NCBI GenBank assembly: GCA_965238215.1
Contig: OZ250180.1
Coordinates: forward strand, 1,736,001-1,800,000
Source: JAPULR01 sp965238215
GTDB taxonomy: Bacteria; Chloroflexota; Dehalococcoidia; Lucifugimonadales; GCA-2712585
DNA: 64,000 nucleotides
Direction of reading: 5' to 3'
Shown: positions 24,816 through 33,030 of the stretch, piece by piece
How the letters are laid out: the number at the start of each line of letters is the position of its first letter
How positions within the stretch are numbered: position 1 is the stretch's first letter
Position numbers and translations under genes: made by a program
Notes under the pieces: generated by a model
What the model saw: the letters and a program-made list of their open reading frames with translations, nothing else
The model's database searches: none
Told to the model about the DNA's origin: nothing

Positions 24816-25919
24816 CTAGTCAAACCGCGTAATTACCCCCCGGCCCACTTCGCCCCGGGTGAGGTCTTCGTAGGCCTGGTTGATCTCCTCCAGGTGGTAG
24901 TTGCGCGTGACCAGGGCGTCCAGGTTCAACTGGCCGCTCATGTACAAGTCCACCATCTTAGGCATATCCGACTGCAGGCGGGCCGAGCCGTAATAGGTGC
25001 CCTTCAGCGTCTTCTCCTGCCGTACCAACGACACCGCGTCGATGGCGGGCACGTCCCCCTCGGGCGGGATGCCCACCACGGTGACGGTGCCGCCCTTGCG
25101 GGCCATCTCGTAGGCCATCTCCACCGTTGCGGCGGACCCGAATACCTCGAAGGTGTAGTCCGCGCCCAGCCCGCCGGTGATTTCCTTCACCCGCGTCGGG
25201 CCGTTCTGCTGGCCGGGATTGACGGCGTGGGTTGCGCCGAACTGCATGGCGAACTCCAAGGCCCCTTCGCTTATATCCACTGCGATGATGCGGCGGGCGC
25301 CGGCAAGCCGCGCTCCCATAATGACGTTAAGGCCCACGCCGCCGCAGCCCACAACTGCAACCGTAGCGCCCGGTTCCACCTTGGCCGCGTTAACGGCGGC
25401 CCCCACCCCCGTGGTTACGCAGCAGCCGATGACCGCCGCCTTGTCCATTGGAAGCTCCTTGGGGCAGGGTACGCACGCCACCTCCGGCACAACCGAATAC
25501 TGGGAGAAGCAGGCCAGCTTTGACATTGGCGTAATGTTCGTATCGCCCTTGTGCAGCCGGTAGGTCCCGTCCAGCATGGTGGTCGACGTGGCCATGTGCA
25601 CGTCGCACAGATTAGGACGGCCTATGGTGCAGAAGTGGCAGCGTCCGCAGCGAGATACAAAAGACAGAATCACCGGATCGCCGGGCTTCAACGAAGCGAC
25701 GCCGGGGCCTATTTCCTGGACTACGCCCGAGCCTTCGTGGCCCAAAACCGCCGGCAGGGGCATGAACGACTCGCCGGCCATGAAGTGCCAGTCGCTTCGG
25801 CAGATGCCCGCCGCGCCGATTTTCACCAGCACCTCACCCTCTTTGGGTGGGTCCAGGTCCAACTCCTCCATCACCAGTGGGCTGTTCGCCTCATACAGGA
25901 CCGCCGCTTTTGTCTTCAT
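24816..25919 (-). CDS. Zinc-dependent alcohol dehydrogenase (MDR family)
   Basis: The 367-residue protein has the catalytic zinc site (GICRSDWHFM, GHEGSGVV), the structural zinc cysteines (CGRCHFCTIGRPNLC) and the NAD-binding VVGCGGVGLNV. It therefore belongs to the class III-like MDR alcohol dehydrogenases. ATG 25919 with AAGGA close upstream is preferred to the upstream TTG. It is the third gene of a minus-strand operon with a ThDP enzyme and an FAH-family hydrolase, so it may oxidise or reduce an aldehyde or alcohol made there. The substrate is unknown. Confidence 0.9.
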   Translation of the reverse strand: MKTKAAVLYEANSPLVMEELDLDPPKEGEVLVKIGAAGICRSDWHFMAGESFMPLPAVLGHEGSGVVQEIGPGVASLKPGDPVILSFVSRCGRCHFCTIGRPNLCDVHMATSTTMLDGTYRLHKGDTNITPMSKLACFSQYSVVPEVACVPCPKELPMDKAAVIGCCVTTGVGAAVNAAKVEPGATVAVVGCGGVGLNVIMGARLAGARRIIAVDISEGALEFAMQFGATHAVNPGQQNGPTRVKEITGGLGADYTFEVFGSAATVEMAYEMARKGGTVTVVGIPPEGDVPAIDAVSLVRQEKTLKGTYYGSARLQSDMPKMVDLYMSGQLNLDALVTRNYHLEEINQAYEDLTRGEVGRGVITRFD

Positions 25920-25978
25920 TCCTTTTCCCTTCCTTCCCAAACTGCTTGCTTTCGATGGGTCATACTGACCCTTCTTTC

Positions 25979-26779
25979 TTAGGCTGCTCCCTCTGGAGGA
26001 GCCTCCCTTACTACCGGATTTCTGAGGACGCCGATGCCGCTTATCTCCACCTCCACCACGTCCCCGTCCTTGAGGTTCTGGGTCGCTCCGTCCGTGCCCA
26101 TCCAGAGCACGTCCCCCGGGTACAGGGTGATGTTGCGGCTCATAGTGCTGATGTATTCCGCAATGCCGAAGACCATGCTGTTGGTTGGAAACTCGGAGAC
26201 CACCTCGTCGTTTATCCGCACGGTAGTCATCATCCTACGAAGGTTGACCTTCGTCTCTATCCAGGGTCCCATTGGTTTGAAGGTGTCCGTATTCTTGGAG
26301 CGCCACATGGTGCGGTCGCTCCGCTGCCAAGACCGCTCGCTGACGTCGTTGCCGATTGTATAGCCCAGCACGCAGTCCAGGGCTTCTTCCTGGGAGACAT
26401 TCTTGACCTTCCGCCCGATGACGGCCACTAATTCCCCTTCGTACTGCACCTCCTCCGAGGCGTCCCAGGGAATGACGATGGTCTCCTCGTGGGCGATGAG
26501 GGCGTTAACGGCCCTGTAGCCGATGTCTGCCTTGTCGGGAACGTCCGGCTCCTCGCCCCGAGACTCCGCCGTCTCCGTAACGTGGGCTAGATAGTTCAGG
26601 CCCGCGGCGTAGAACGTCGGCGGTTGGCAGGGCACCAGAAGCTGTACCCGGTCAATGTGCCGCCGGATCGACGTAAGGTCGTAGCGGCTGAACGGGTCGC
26701 CGATTAACTCCGTCACTGTCACGCCGTCCACTACCCCGTAGGCCACCTTGTCTAGGGACTTGAACCGGCATATCTTCAT
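25979..26779 (-). CDS. Fumarylacetoacetate hydrolase-family protein
   Basis: The 266-residue protein has the FAH fold signatures: a metal-binding region (VQYEGELVAVIGRKVKNV), YTIGNDVSERSWQ and the C-terminal LYPGDVLWMGTD. Family members cleave C-C bonds or hydrate and decarboxylate dicarbonyl compounds in aromatic and sugar-acid catabolism. Its ATG overlaps the stop of the ThDP enzyme gene (ATGA, 26776-26779), so the two enzymes probably act in one pathway. The exact reaction cannot be given. Confidence 0.9.
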   Translation of the reverse strand: MKICRFKSLDKVAYGVVDGVTVTELIGDPFSRYDLTSIRRHIDRVQLLVPCQPPTFYAAGLNYLAHVTETAESRGEEPDVPDKADIGYRAVNALIAHEETIVIPWDASEEVQYEGELVAVIGRKVKNVSQEEALDCVLGYTIGNDVSERSWQRSDRTMWRSKNTDTFKPMGPWIETKVNLRRMMTTVRINDEVVSEFPTNSMVFGIAEYISTMSRNITLYPGDVLWMGTDGATQNLKDGDVVEVEISGIGVLRNPVVREAPPEGAA

Positions 26780-28485
26780 CGTCTTCCACCTCCCTGGCTA
26801 GAATCCGCCGTGCCGCGACGCTCCAGCCACTTATCGATGGCTGCCTCGGCGCGTGGGCTGATGGCGTTTTGAATCTCAACGTTGACCAGGCTGGGCCGGC
26901 CCGAAGCGAAGGCCCGTCGGAGCGCCGGCGCAAGTTCCTCCGGCCGGGTCACGTGTTCGCCGTAAGCCCCCAACCCCTCCACCACCTTGTCATACCGCGT
27001 CCGTAGCAATTTGGTTGCGGTGGGGCGACCAAAAAGGCCCACCTGAATATGATAGTCGATTCCCCATGTGGCGTCGTTGCCCAGAACTGCCACAACCGGC
27101 AGGTTGTGACGCACTGCCGTGTCGAATTCCATGGCCGTAAAGCCGAATCCACCATCGCCCGCCATCAGGACCACCCGCGCGTCCGGGTGCGCTACCTGGG
27201 CCGCAATGGCCGTGGGCAGCCCGTTGCCGAGGATGCCAAACTGCGAGAAGTAGAACCAGCGAAGGGGCATCCGGGCTGGGTGGAGCATCCGACCGAAATG
27301 CCCAAAGTCTCCCCCGTCCCACACCAGAATATCATCCGGCTTCAAAAAGCCCGACAAAACTTTGTGCACATACGTGGCGTGCATGGGCGCTTCGGGTATG
27401 GCCAAGCCTTCAAACCATTCGGCCTGCGCTTTCTGCCGCTCCCGAAGCTCCTGCACCCACGGCAGCTCCGTCCAAGTCTTACCCTGGGCCGCCGCCGTCA
27501 TCTGCTCTACGATGGCCGATACGTCTCCCGCCATGCCCACGTCCACGGAGCGGTTGCGCCCTATCTCCGTGGGCGAAGGGTCCACCTGCACGATGCGGGC
27601 GGCATCGTCGAATATGCCCCCGTACCGGATGCTGTAGTCCAACTTCTTTCCCAGCAGCAGAACCGCGTCGGCGCGGCCCACCAGCTTGGCGGCCCAGTTT
27701 AGCGCAGTGTCGAAGAACCCCAGACAATATGGATGGTCGTCGGACACCAACCCCCGGGCCTGGTCGGCGGTCATCAAAGGTATCCGCGTGGTGTCGATGA
27801 ATCGCTGCAGCCAGGCGCCGTCGCTCCCGTATCCCGCAGATGCCGCGGCTATAATCAACGGCCGTTGGGCGGCGTGAAGGATCTCCACCGCCTCCTCAAC
27901 CTGCTCTTCGCTTGCACGCAGTTGCCCCGCGAGGTTGTGGGCTGCTGCCGCGTAATACCGAAAATCCCCCTCGTCTACCCGCTGCTCCTGCACGTCCAGG
28001 GGGATGGTCAGATGCACCGGTCCGCGGCGACCGGAGTAGGCGGTGCGCACCGCCATGGCGATCATGTCCGGTATGCGACGCGCGTCCGGAATGAGCCACG
28101 AACCCTTCGTCACCGCGCCGGCCAGAGCAATCTGATCAATCTCCTGGTTGGCCCCCATTCCAAGCTCCGAAGCCTCCGCCGATCCCCCAATGGAAAGCAT
28201 GGGGCTTTCGCTGTGCAGGGCGTTGGCCATCCCCGGTATAGCATTGGCCACGCCTGGCGTGGTTGCCATCACCACCCCCAGTCCGCCGGTAATGCGGCCC
28301 CAAGCGTCGGCCATGAACGACGCCGCCTGCTCGTGGCGCGTGTCGATGAACCGGAAATCCCCGTCGGCCATCACGTCCATCAGAGGAAGCGTGTGGTCGC
28401 CGGCAATGGTGAAGATGTTGGCAACCCCTTCACTCTTCAATGCGTGGGCTATGAGGTGGCTGCCGGTGAGGGCGGAAGGACTCAT
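26776..28485 (-). CDS. ThDP-dependent enzyme (acetolactate synthase-like)
   Basis: The 569-residue protein has the three-domain ThDP layout: RHEQAASFMADAWGR with the catalytic glutamate, a central Rossmann-like domain, and the cofactor motif GDGGFGFTAMEFD followed by LGNDATWGID. It is not the biosynthetic ilvB, which is at 11936-13612. Closest by pattern are catabolic members such as oxalyl-CoA or benzaldehyde-type lyases, but the substrate is not determined. It is the first gene of the operon with the FAH protein and the alcohol dehydrogenase. Confidence 0.88.
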   Translation of the reverse strand: MSPSALTGSHLIAHALKSEGVANIFTIAGDHTLPLMDVMADGDFRFIDTRHEQAASFMADAWGRITGGLGVVMATTPGVANAIPGMANALHSESPMLSIGGSAEASELGMGANQEIDQIALAGAVTKGSWLIPDARRIPDMIAMAVRTAYSGRRGPVHLTIPLDVQEQRVDEGDFRYYAAAAHNLAGQLRASEEQVEEAVEILHAAQRPLIIAAASAGYGSDGAWLQRFIDTTRIPLMTADQARGLVSDDHPYCLGFFDTALNWAAKLVGRADAVLLLGKKLDYSIRYGGIFDDAARIVQVDPSPTEIGRNRSVDVGMAGDVSAIVEQMTAAAQGKTWTELPWVQELRERQKAQAEWFEGLAIPEAPMHATYVHKVLSGFLKPDDILVWDGGDFGHFGRMLHPARMPLRWFYFSQFGILGNGLPTAIAAQVAHPDARVVLMAGDGGFGFTAMEFDTAVRHNLPVVAVLGNDATWGIDYHIQVGLFGRPTATKLLRTRYDKVVEGLGAYGEHVTRPEELAPALRRAFASGRPSLVNVEIQNAISPRAEAAIDKWLERRGTADSSQGGGRR

Positions 28486-28566
28486 GCGATTATCTTCCGG
28501 TGCTGGGCGTAGGATGTGGCCTGATTATGAAATGACGGCGATTAAGCGTCAAGTCAACCTTCCCCG

Positions 28567-28596
28567 TCTTGTCCTCGCGGATGCGGGGACCCATAC
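28567..28596 (+). repeat. Repeat B
   Basis: The unit reads CTTGTCCTCGCGGATGCGGG and continues GACCCATACG. Confidence 0.85.
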
Positions 28597-28779
28597 GCCG
28601 TAACGCACGCCCAACCGTCCCTCAACATTAACCCTATCCCCTTCCCACCCCCTCACCAATTGACATTCTCCCCATTTCCCAAAATCCCAATTCCCTGCTA
28701 CCCTACCCTCATGAATCAGGACAACTCCATGGCCAACCCTTCTATCTTCATCGAGGCAGCTCATGGATATGATACAAAC

Positions 28780-28965
28780 TCGCATAGAGTCGCCACTCGA
28801 TTCCTCAAAAAATTTGAAACGAGTCATTTTGGCAAGAATTGTCTGAATCCACGCCTAATTCAATCATTTTCAGCCCTTGCTTGTTTTCCGAAACGAGTCA
28901 CCACCACGCCTGAATTCGTTTGAAACGAGTACCCTTGGATCCCACTCGAGACCCCACTCGTTCTT
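28780..28965 (+). repeat. Repeat D, rearranged copy
   Basis: At least three AAACGAGT elements, CCACGCCTGAATTCG and CACTCGA segments recur in an order different from the copies at 7668 and 39370, suggesting decay or internal recombination. Confidence 0.65.
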
Positions 28966-28999
28966 GCTACGGCATCTCATAATAGTCTTCTCAACCGGT

Positions 29000-29040
29000 C
29001 ATTGCCATTCTGAGTGGAGGCGTAGAATACCTCCGCAGCT
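29000..29040 (+). repeat. Repeat E, degraded
   Basis: CATTCTGAGTGGAGGCGTAG followed by AATACCTCCG resembles the repeat E units at 14857 and 56823 but is diverged. Confidence 0.5.
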
Positions 29041-29064
29041 GCGGTTCGCTGGCCAAGCGCCGAG

Positions 29065-29093
29065 TTGAGACCCAAACGCCCCTCCGGTAGAAT
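29065..29093 (+). promoter_or_regulatory. Promoter of the asparaginase gene
   Basis: TTGAGA (29065-29070) and TAGAAT (29088-29093) are exactly 17 bp apart and lie 29 bp before the ATG. Confidence 0.7.
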
Positions 29094-29121
29094 GAGAGCA
29101 CTCCACCAAGGAGGGCGAGCC

Positions 29122-30126
29122 ATGTCCGACAAACCAGTAGTCCGTGTCATCGGCACCGGCGGGACCATCGCCACCGTAACCGAAGACCGCATGGACTTCA
29201 CCAACTACCCGGAGACGGGACACCGCATCCCCGTCGAGGAGTCCCTGGCGCGAATACCCGAGGCGGGCTTCATTGCCGACGTGCGCAGCGAAGACCTGAT
29301 GAGTGAGGCCAGCAGCAACATCGGTCCCGAAAACTGGCCCCTCATCGCCCGCCGCATCAACCAGGTTTTCCGGGAGGAGCCGGACGTTGATGGGGTGGTG
29401 CTCACCCACGGCACCGGCACCATGGAGGAGACCTCCTACTTCCTCCATCTAACCGTCAAGTCCTCCAAGCCCGTGGTCATGACCGGGGCCATGCGCCCCG
29501 CCTCCGCCGTCGGCACCGACGCCGACCTGAACCTGTTCAACGCCATCCGCGTCGCCGCCAACCCCAACTCCGCCGGTCGGGGCGTTCTCGTGGTGATGAA
29601 CAACCAGATCCACAACGGGCGGGATGTTACCAAGACGGACCCCCTCCAAGTGGAGACCTTCAAGGACTCTGACACCGGACTCCTGGGCTACTGCGACCCC
29701 GACGGGCAGGTGGCCTTCTACCGCTCAGTGGAGCGAAAGCACACGGTAAACACCCCCTTCGACGTGGAGAAGATGCCCGCGCTGCCCCGCGTGGACATCG
29801 TACCCACCTACGCCGGCGCAGACGAGATGTTGGTGAACGCAGTGCGAACCCACGGTTCCCCGGGCCTGATTCTGGCCGGCGTGGGCGGCGGGAGCGCCGC
29901 ATCCCCGGCCCCGCGAGCCGCCATGGAGGCCATGAAGGACGGCATGACGGTTGTGCTGGCTTCCCGAACCGCCAACGGGCGGGTGGTGATGACTCACGGC
30001 AAGGAGCGGGACGGTTTCGTTGTGGCCGACAATCTGCTCCCCCACAAGGCGCGCATTCTTCTGATGCTGGCCCTAACCGTCACCCAAGACCGCCAGGCCA
30101 TCCAGCAGATGTTCTACGAATACTAG
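29122..30126 (+). CDS. L-asparaginase (type II-like)
   Basis: The 334-residue enzyme has both catalytic threonine motifs: GTGGTIATV near the N-terminus and LTHGTGTMEETSYFL around residue 95, with a later lysine and aspartate in VKSSKPVVMTGAMRP. It hydrolyses asparagine to aspartate and ammonia; some members also use glutamine. ATG 29122 has AAGGAGGG six bases upstream, whereas the upstream in-frame TTG falls in the -35 box. No signal peptide is present, so it is probably cytoplasmic despite the type II-like motifs. Confidence 0.93.
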   Translation: MSDKPVVRVIGTGGTIATVTEDRMDFTNYPETGHRIPVEESLARIPEAGFIADVRSEDLMSEASSNIGPENWPLIARRINQVFREEPDVDGVVLTHGTGTMEETSYFLHLTVKSSKPVVMTGAMRPASAVGTDADLNLFNAIRVAANPNSAGRGVLVVMNNQIHNGRDVTKTDPLQVETFKDSDTGLLGYCDPDGQVAFYRSVERKHTVNTPFDVEKMPALPRVDIVPTYAGADEMLVNAVRTHGSPGLILAGVGGGSAASPAPRAAMEAMKDGMTVVLASRTANGRVVMTHGKERDGFVVADNLLPHKARILLMLALTVTQDRQAIQQMFYEY

Positions 30127-30152
30127 CGAAGGCGTACCTCCCCATAGCCCCG

Positions 30153-30485
30153 TTAGGAACTAGGCGGCCTGCGCTTTAGTTCCTTCTTCAATTCTTCGTT
30201 CTCTTGTCTGAGACGCTCTATTTCCGCCTGTCGGCGCTCTTCTTTCTTGCGCCGCTCCTCTTGTCTCCTCAAGGCGTCCTTCAGTAGTCCGGAAATCAAG
30301 GCAATCACCCCCTTCGCATTCTGAAAAACCGTTTTGCAGAATATCAGTACGTCCAGCAATACTCCTGTGCCGACCGCGATCGCAATGAAGCTAGTTGATG
30401 CGGATTCCGCTACAGCCATGACTGTTTCCCACGGCCCATCAGCATCGTTTATCCATATCTCGTGCCATATGATGAACCCCGTCAT
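30153..30485 (-). CDS. Small membrane protein with coiled-coil tail
   Basis: From ATG 30485 the product is 110 residues with two membrane segments (SFIAIAVGTGVLLDVLIF is the second) and a highly charged coiled coil (RRQEERRKKEERRQAEIERL). The same frame stays open for 38 codons upstream and encodes RQWRRQYLVLFTICVSI, which looks like a genuine first helix, but no ATG, GTG or TTG is available there. A weaker start codon or loss of the original start is therefore likely. A similar membrane-plus-coil protein is at 58101-58439. The function is unknown. Confidence 0.6.
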   Translation of the reverse strand: MTGFIIWHEIWINDADGPWETVMAVAESASTSFIAIAVGTGVLLDVLIFCKTVFQNAKGVIALISGLLKDALRRQEERRKKEERRQAEIERLRQENEELKKELKRRPPSS

Positions 30486-30897
30486 TATGCTGACGCAGAT
30501 GGTAAACAGTACCAGGTATTGCCTTCGCCACTGCCGCGAAACAGACCATAGCGGAACGCGCCCATCCTGATTGTTCGAGGTTACGATTGGGTAAACACGC
30601 TATTTCCCCGCCTATCCCCAGCGGCGGCTTCAACACTCGCTGGCAGACAACCGGCGCATTTTCCCTGCCGGTGTGATTCTATACTACCATTCGTGCATCG
30701 CCAATCGTCAAGAACCATCTACCCCACCTGGCGAGTCCACCGTCCCGCCGTCGCCCCACTTTTCCCCGTATGTCGTTCCCAGTTTTATGTTACCCCGACG
30801 CGCCTCTGGCTTATCATGAAGGCACCTGTAAACATTCACGGAGAAGGGCCGCGGCCCGTAGCCTCTCGCTACCCGCCGCGGCCTCGGGGTGTGCGCT
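30486..30897. other. Intergenic region with open frame and promoter
   Basis: The 412 bp hold the upstream open extension of the 30153-30485 gene (to about 30602), its promoter-like element, and the leader of the TolB-like lipoprotein gene. No other gene is seen. Confidence 0.6.
30681..30711 (-). promoter_or_regulatory. Promoter for the small membrane protein
   Basis: TTGACG (30706-30711) and TAGTAT (30681-30686) on the minus strand are 19 bp apart, slightly longer than the optimum. Confidence 0.45.
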
Positions 30898-31878
30898 ATG
30901 CTTCGAACGGGCTTCATATTCCTTGCGCTTTTGGGCATCTGCCTTCTGGCTGCCTGCGGTCCCAAGGACAAACGCGTCGTCTTCGTTTCTGAACGGGGCG
31001 GCGACCTGATGGCCTACACCATGGCTTCCGACGGCTCGGAAGTTTCCAGCCTACCCTCCGGCGGCGATGAAAGCGTCGCTCCTAGCTGGTCGCCCACTAG
31101 AAATCACGTGGCCCTACTCTCTGTTGACGACGAGGACTCCACCCTCCACATCCTCGCCCAGGAAGGCGACGACTGGGAATCCTGCACCGTCGACGAAGAC
31201 CAGGTCCTGCACTACAGCTGGGACCCCAAGGGAGAGCGCGTAGCCTTCTTGGTGGGAACCTCGGAGGATGCGGACGTCTTCATTACCGACGTGAAGTGCT
31301 CTACCGTAGAGCCTCTCACCTACGATGGCGGAGCCATGACCTTGGGCAACTGGTCTGAAGATGGCGACTGGGTGGCCTATTCCATCTTGAGCGAGGACGA
31401 CCAGGGTATATTTCTCCGCAATCCCAGCGGCGTGGACAGAAAGCGAATCAGCGACAAGGCCGCCACTCAGCTGGCCTATGCGCCCCGGGGCGGCGGCTTT
31501 GCCTTCATGACCCAAGACGACGAGGAAACCCGCATCTGGGCAACCGAAAAAGCCGACCAGCCTCCTGTCAGTATCACCAACCAGGCAGTCTCCGGCTCCA
31601 CCTTTGCCTGGTCTCCCGACGGCTCCCGAATAGTCTTCGTCTCTGACCGGGACGGCGATCCGGAGATATATACCATGAAAGCTAACGGCTCCGACCTGCG
31701 GCAGCTGACCCAAAATGAGATTGCCGACACCCTGCCCTCCTGGTCTTCCAATGGGAAGCGTATAATCTTCGTTTCGGACCTTCACGGCAATGGGGAGATC
31801 TTCACCATGGACGACGACGGGTCCAACCAGCAGCGCCTCACCAAGAACGACTATAGCGACACGCAACCCCGCTGGTAG
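30898..31878 (+). CDS. TolB-like beta-propeller lipoprotein
   Basis: The 326-residue protein starts with a signal peptide ending at a lipobox, LLAAC, and continues with repeated PD40/WD40-like blades such as SWSPTRNHVALLS, AWSPDGSRIVFVSDRDGDPEIYTM and SWSSNGKRIIFVSDLHGNGEIFTM. Such propellers scaffold protein contacts at the cell envelope. ATG 30898 is preferred over GTG 30889. It lies alone, without the tolA or pal genes of the proteobacterial Tol system, so a Tol role should not be assumed. Confidence 0.87.
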   Translation: MLRTGFIFLALLGICLLAACGPKDKRVVFVSERGGDLMAYTMASDGSEVSSLPSGGDESVAPSWSPTRNHVALLSVDDEDSTLHILAQEGDDWESCTVDEDQVLHYSWDPKGERVAFLVGTSEDADVFITDVKCSTVEPLTYDGGAMTLGNWSEDGDWVAYSILSEDDQGIFLRNPSGVDRKRISDKAATQLAYAPRGGGFAFMTQDDEETRIWATEKADQPPVSITNQAVSGSTFAWSPDGSRIVFVSDRDGDPEIYTMKANGSDLRQLTQNEIADTLPSWSSNGKRIIFVSDLHGNGEIFTMDDDGSNQQRLTKNDYSDTQPRW

Positions 31879-31925
31879 CCCCCGGGCCTGATTTCTGCGC
31901 AATTCCTGCACGTTTGCCCACCCTG

Positions 31926-31934
31926 TGGCATAAT
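31926..31934 (+). promoter_or_regulatory. Extended -10 promoter for tRNA-Gln
   Basis: TGGCATAAT fits an extended -10 element 36 bp before the mature tRNA 5' end. The -35 region is weak. Confidence 0.4.
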
Positions 31935-31969
31935 TTAACCCTTGGGCCTTCGCCACGTTGCCTTCTCAT

Positions 31970-32040
31970 TGCCCGGTGGTGCAGCGGTAGCACAGCGGAC
32001 TTTGGATCCGCTGACCCTGGTTCGAATCCAGGCCGGGCAG
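31970..32040 (+). tRNA. tRNA-Gln (anticodon TTG)
   Basis: The 71 nt fold into a full cloverleaf: acceptor TGCCCGG/CCGGGCA, D stem GTGC/GCAC, anticodon stem GCGGA/TCCGC with loop CTTTGGA (anticodon TTG at 32002-32004), and T stem CCTGG/CCAGG with TTCGAAT. The discriminator base is G. The 3' CCA is not encoded. Confidence 0.95.
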
Positions 32041-32188
32041 CTTTCCATTAACCTTCCCTTAACGTGCCCCAATCTCTGACGGGTATCCTTTGCTTTCTTG
32101 AGTCCGAGAAACAAAATGCTCGAACATACCGAATCACAGTTTGCTCTTGAATCCAACCGACCGGCTCCCTGGGGTTGCCAAAGATAGC

Positions 32189-32854
32189 ATGCCGAAAGCT
32201 TTCTCCCTCAAGCCCCTAGCTGCCGAATTCGTCGGGACCTTCCTGCTGGTCTTCGTGGCCACCGGCGTCATCATGGCCAACGAGATTGCCGGCGGACAGA
32301 TTTCCCATCTTGGAATAGGCCTCTCTACCGGCCTTGCAGTCACCGTCATCATCTTCGCCCTGGGCCACGTTTCCGGGGCCCACATAAACCCCGCCGTAAC
32401 CTTCGGCTTTGCCCTCGGTGGACATCTGCCCTGGCGTACCGTTCCCGGCTACTTGATCGCCCAAATGGCCGGCGGAATTCTTGCCAGCGCCGTCCTACTT
32501 GTCCTGTTGGGCAGCGTGGCCTACCAGGGCGCAAGTCTGCCCGCCGTGGGCACGTCCCAGGCCCTGGGACTGGAAGTCGTCCTAACCTTCCTGCTCATGC
32601 TGGTGATAGTCGCCGTGGCTACCGATTCCAAAGCCCAAGGGCAGCTGGCGGCTCTGGCTATCGGAGCGACGGTTGCCCTGGAAATCATCTTTGCCGGCAC
32701 CCTCTCCGGCTCCTCCATGAATCCCGCCCGCTCCCTCAGCCCCGCCCTCGTCGGCTGGACCTGGACCGGCCAGTGGATATTCGTCGTCGGCCCATTGGTG
32801 GGCGCCGCGATTGCCGTCATATTCTACGGCTGGATTCGCGAGGATGATGACTAG
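32189..32854 (+). CDS. Aquaporin/MIP-family channel
   Basis: The 221-residue protein has six membrane helices and both pore motifs, HINPAVTFGFALGG and SSMNPARSLSPALV. The second half repeats the first in inverted order, as in all MIP channels. ATG 32189 is used; a TTG at 32141 would add 16 residues that do not look like family sequence. Whether it passes water or glycerol is not certain. It follows the tRNA-Gln gene without an obvious shared promoter. Confidence 0.93.
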   Translation: MPKAFSLKPLAAEFVGTFLLVFVATGVIMANEIAGGQISHLGIGLSTGLAVTVIIFALGHVSGAHINPAVTFGFALGGHLPWRTVPGYLIAQMAGGILASAVLLVLLGSVAYQGASLPAVGTSQALGLEVVLTFLLMLVIVAVATDSKAQGQLAALAIGATVALEIIFAGTLSGSSMNPARSLSPALVGWTWTGQWIFVVGPLVGAAIAVIFYGWIREDDD

Positions 32855-33030
32855 CGAGCTTCCGCCGTCTTCACAATTTCTTAGAATTTCTCATCCATAG
32901 TGAGCGGGATTACTTTGGAAGGGCGAAGCATCTTCTCTATGTGATCGCCCTTCCGGTTGCCACTAGGCAGCGCTTGGTCGATAATTTTAATAGGTCACAC
33001 TTAAATGGACATCTTAACAGGAGAAACGGA

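Larger units (their letters stand above)
28486..29064. other. Repeat-rich intergenic region before asparaginase
   Basis: No gene is supported in this stretch. It holds repeat B, a CCCTGCTACCCTACCCTCAT segment also seen near 7619 and 39311, a rearranged repeat D and a degraded repeat E. Confidence 0.8.
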
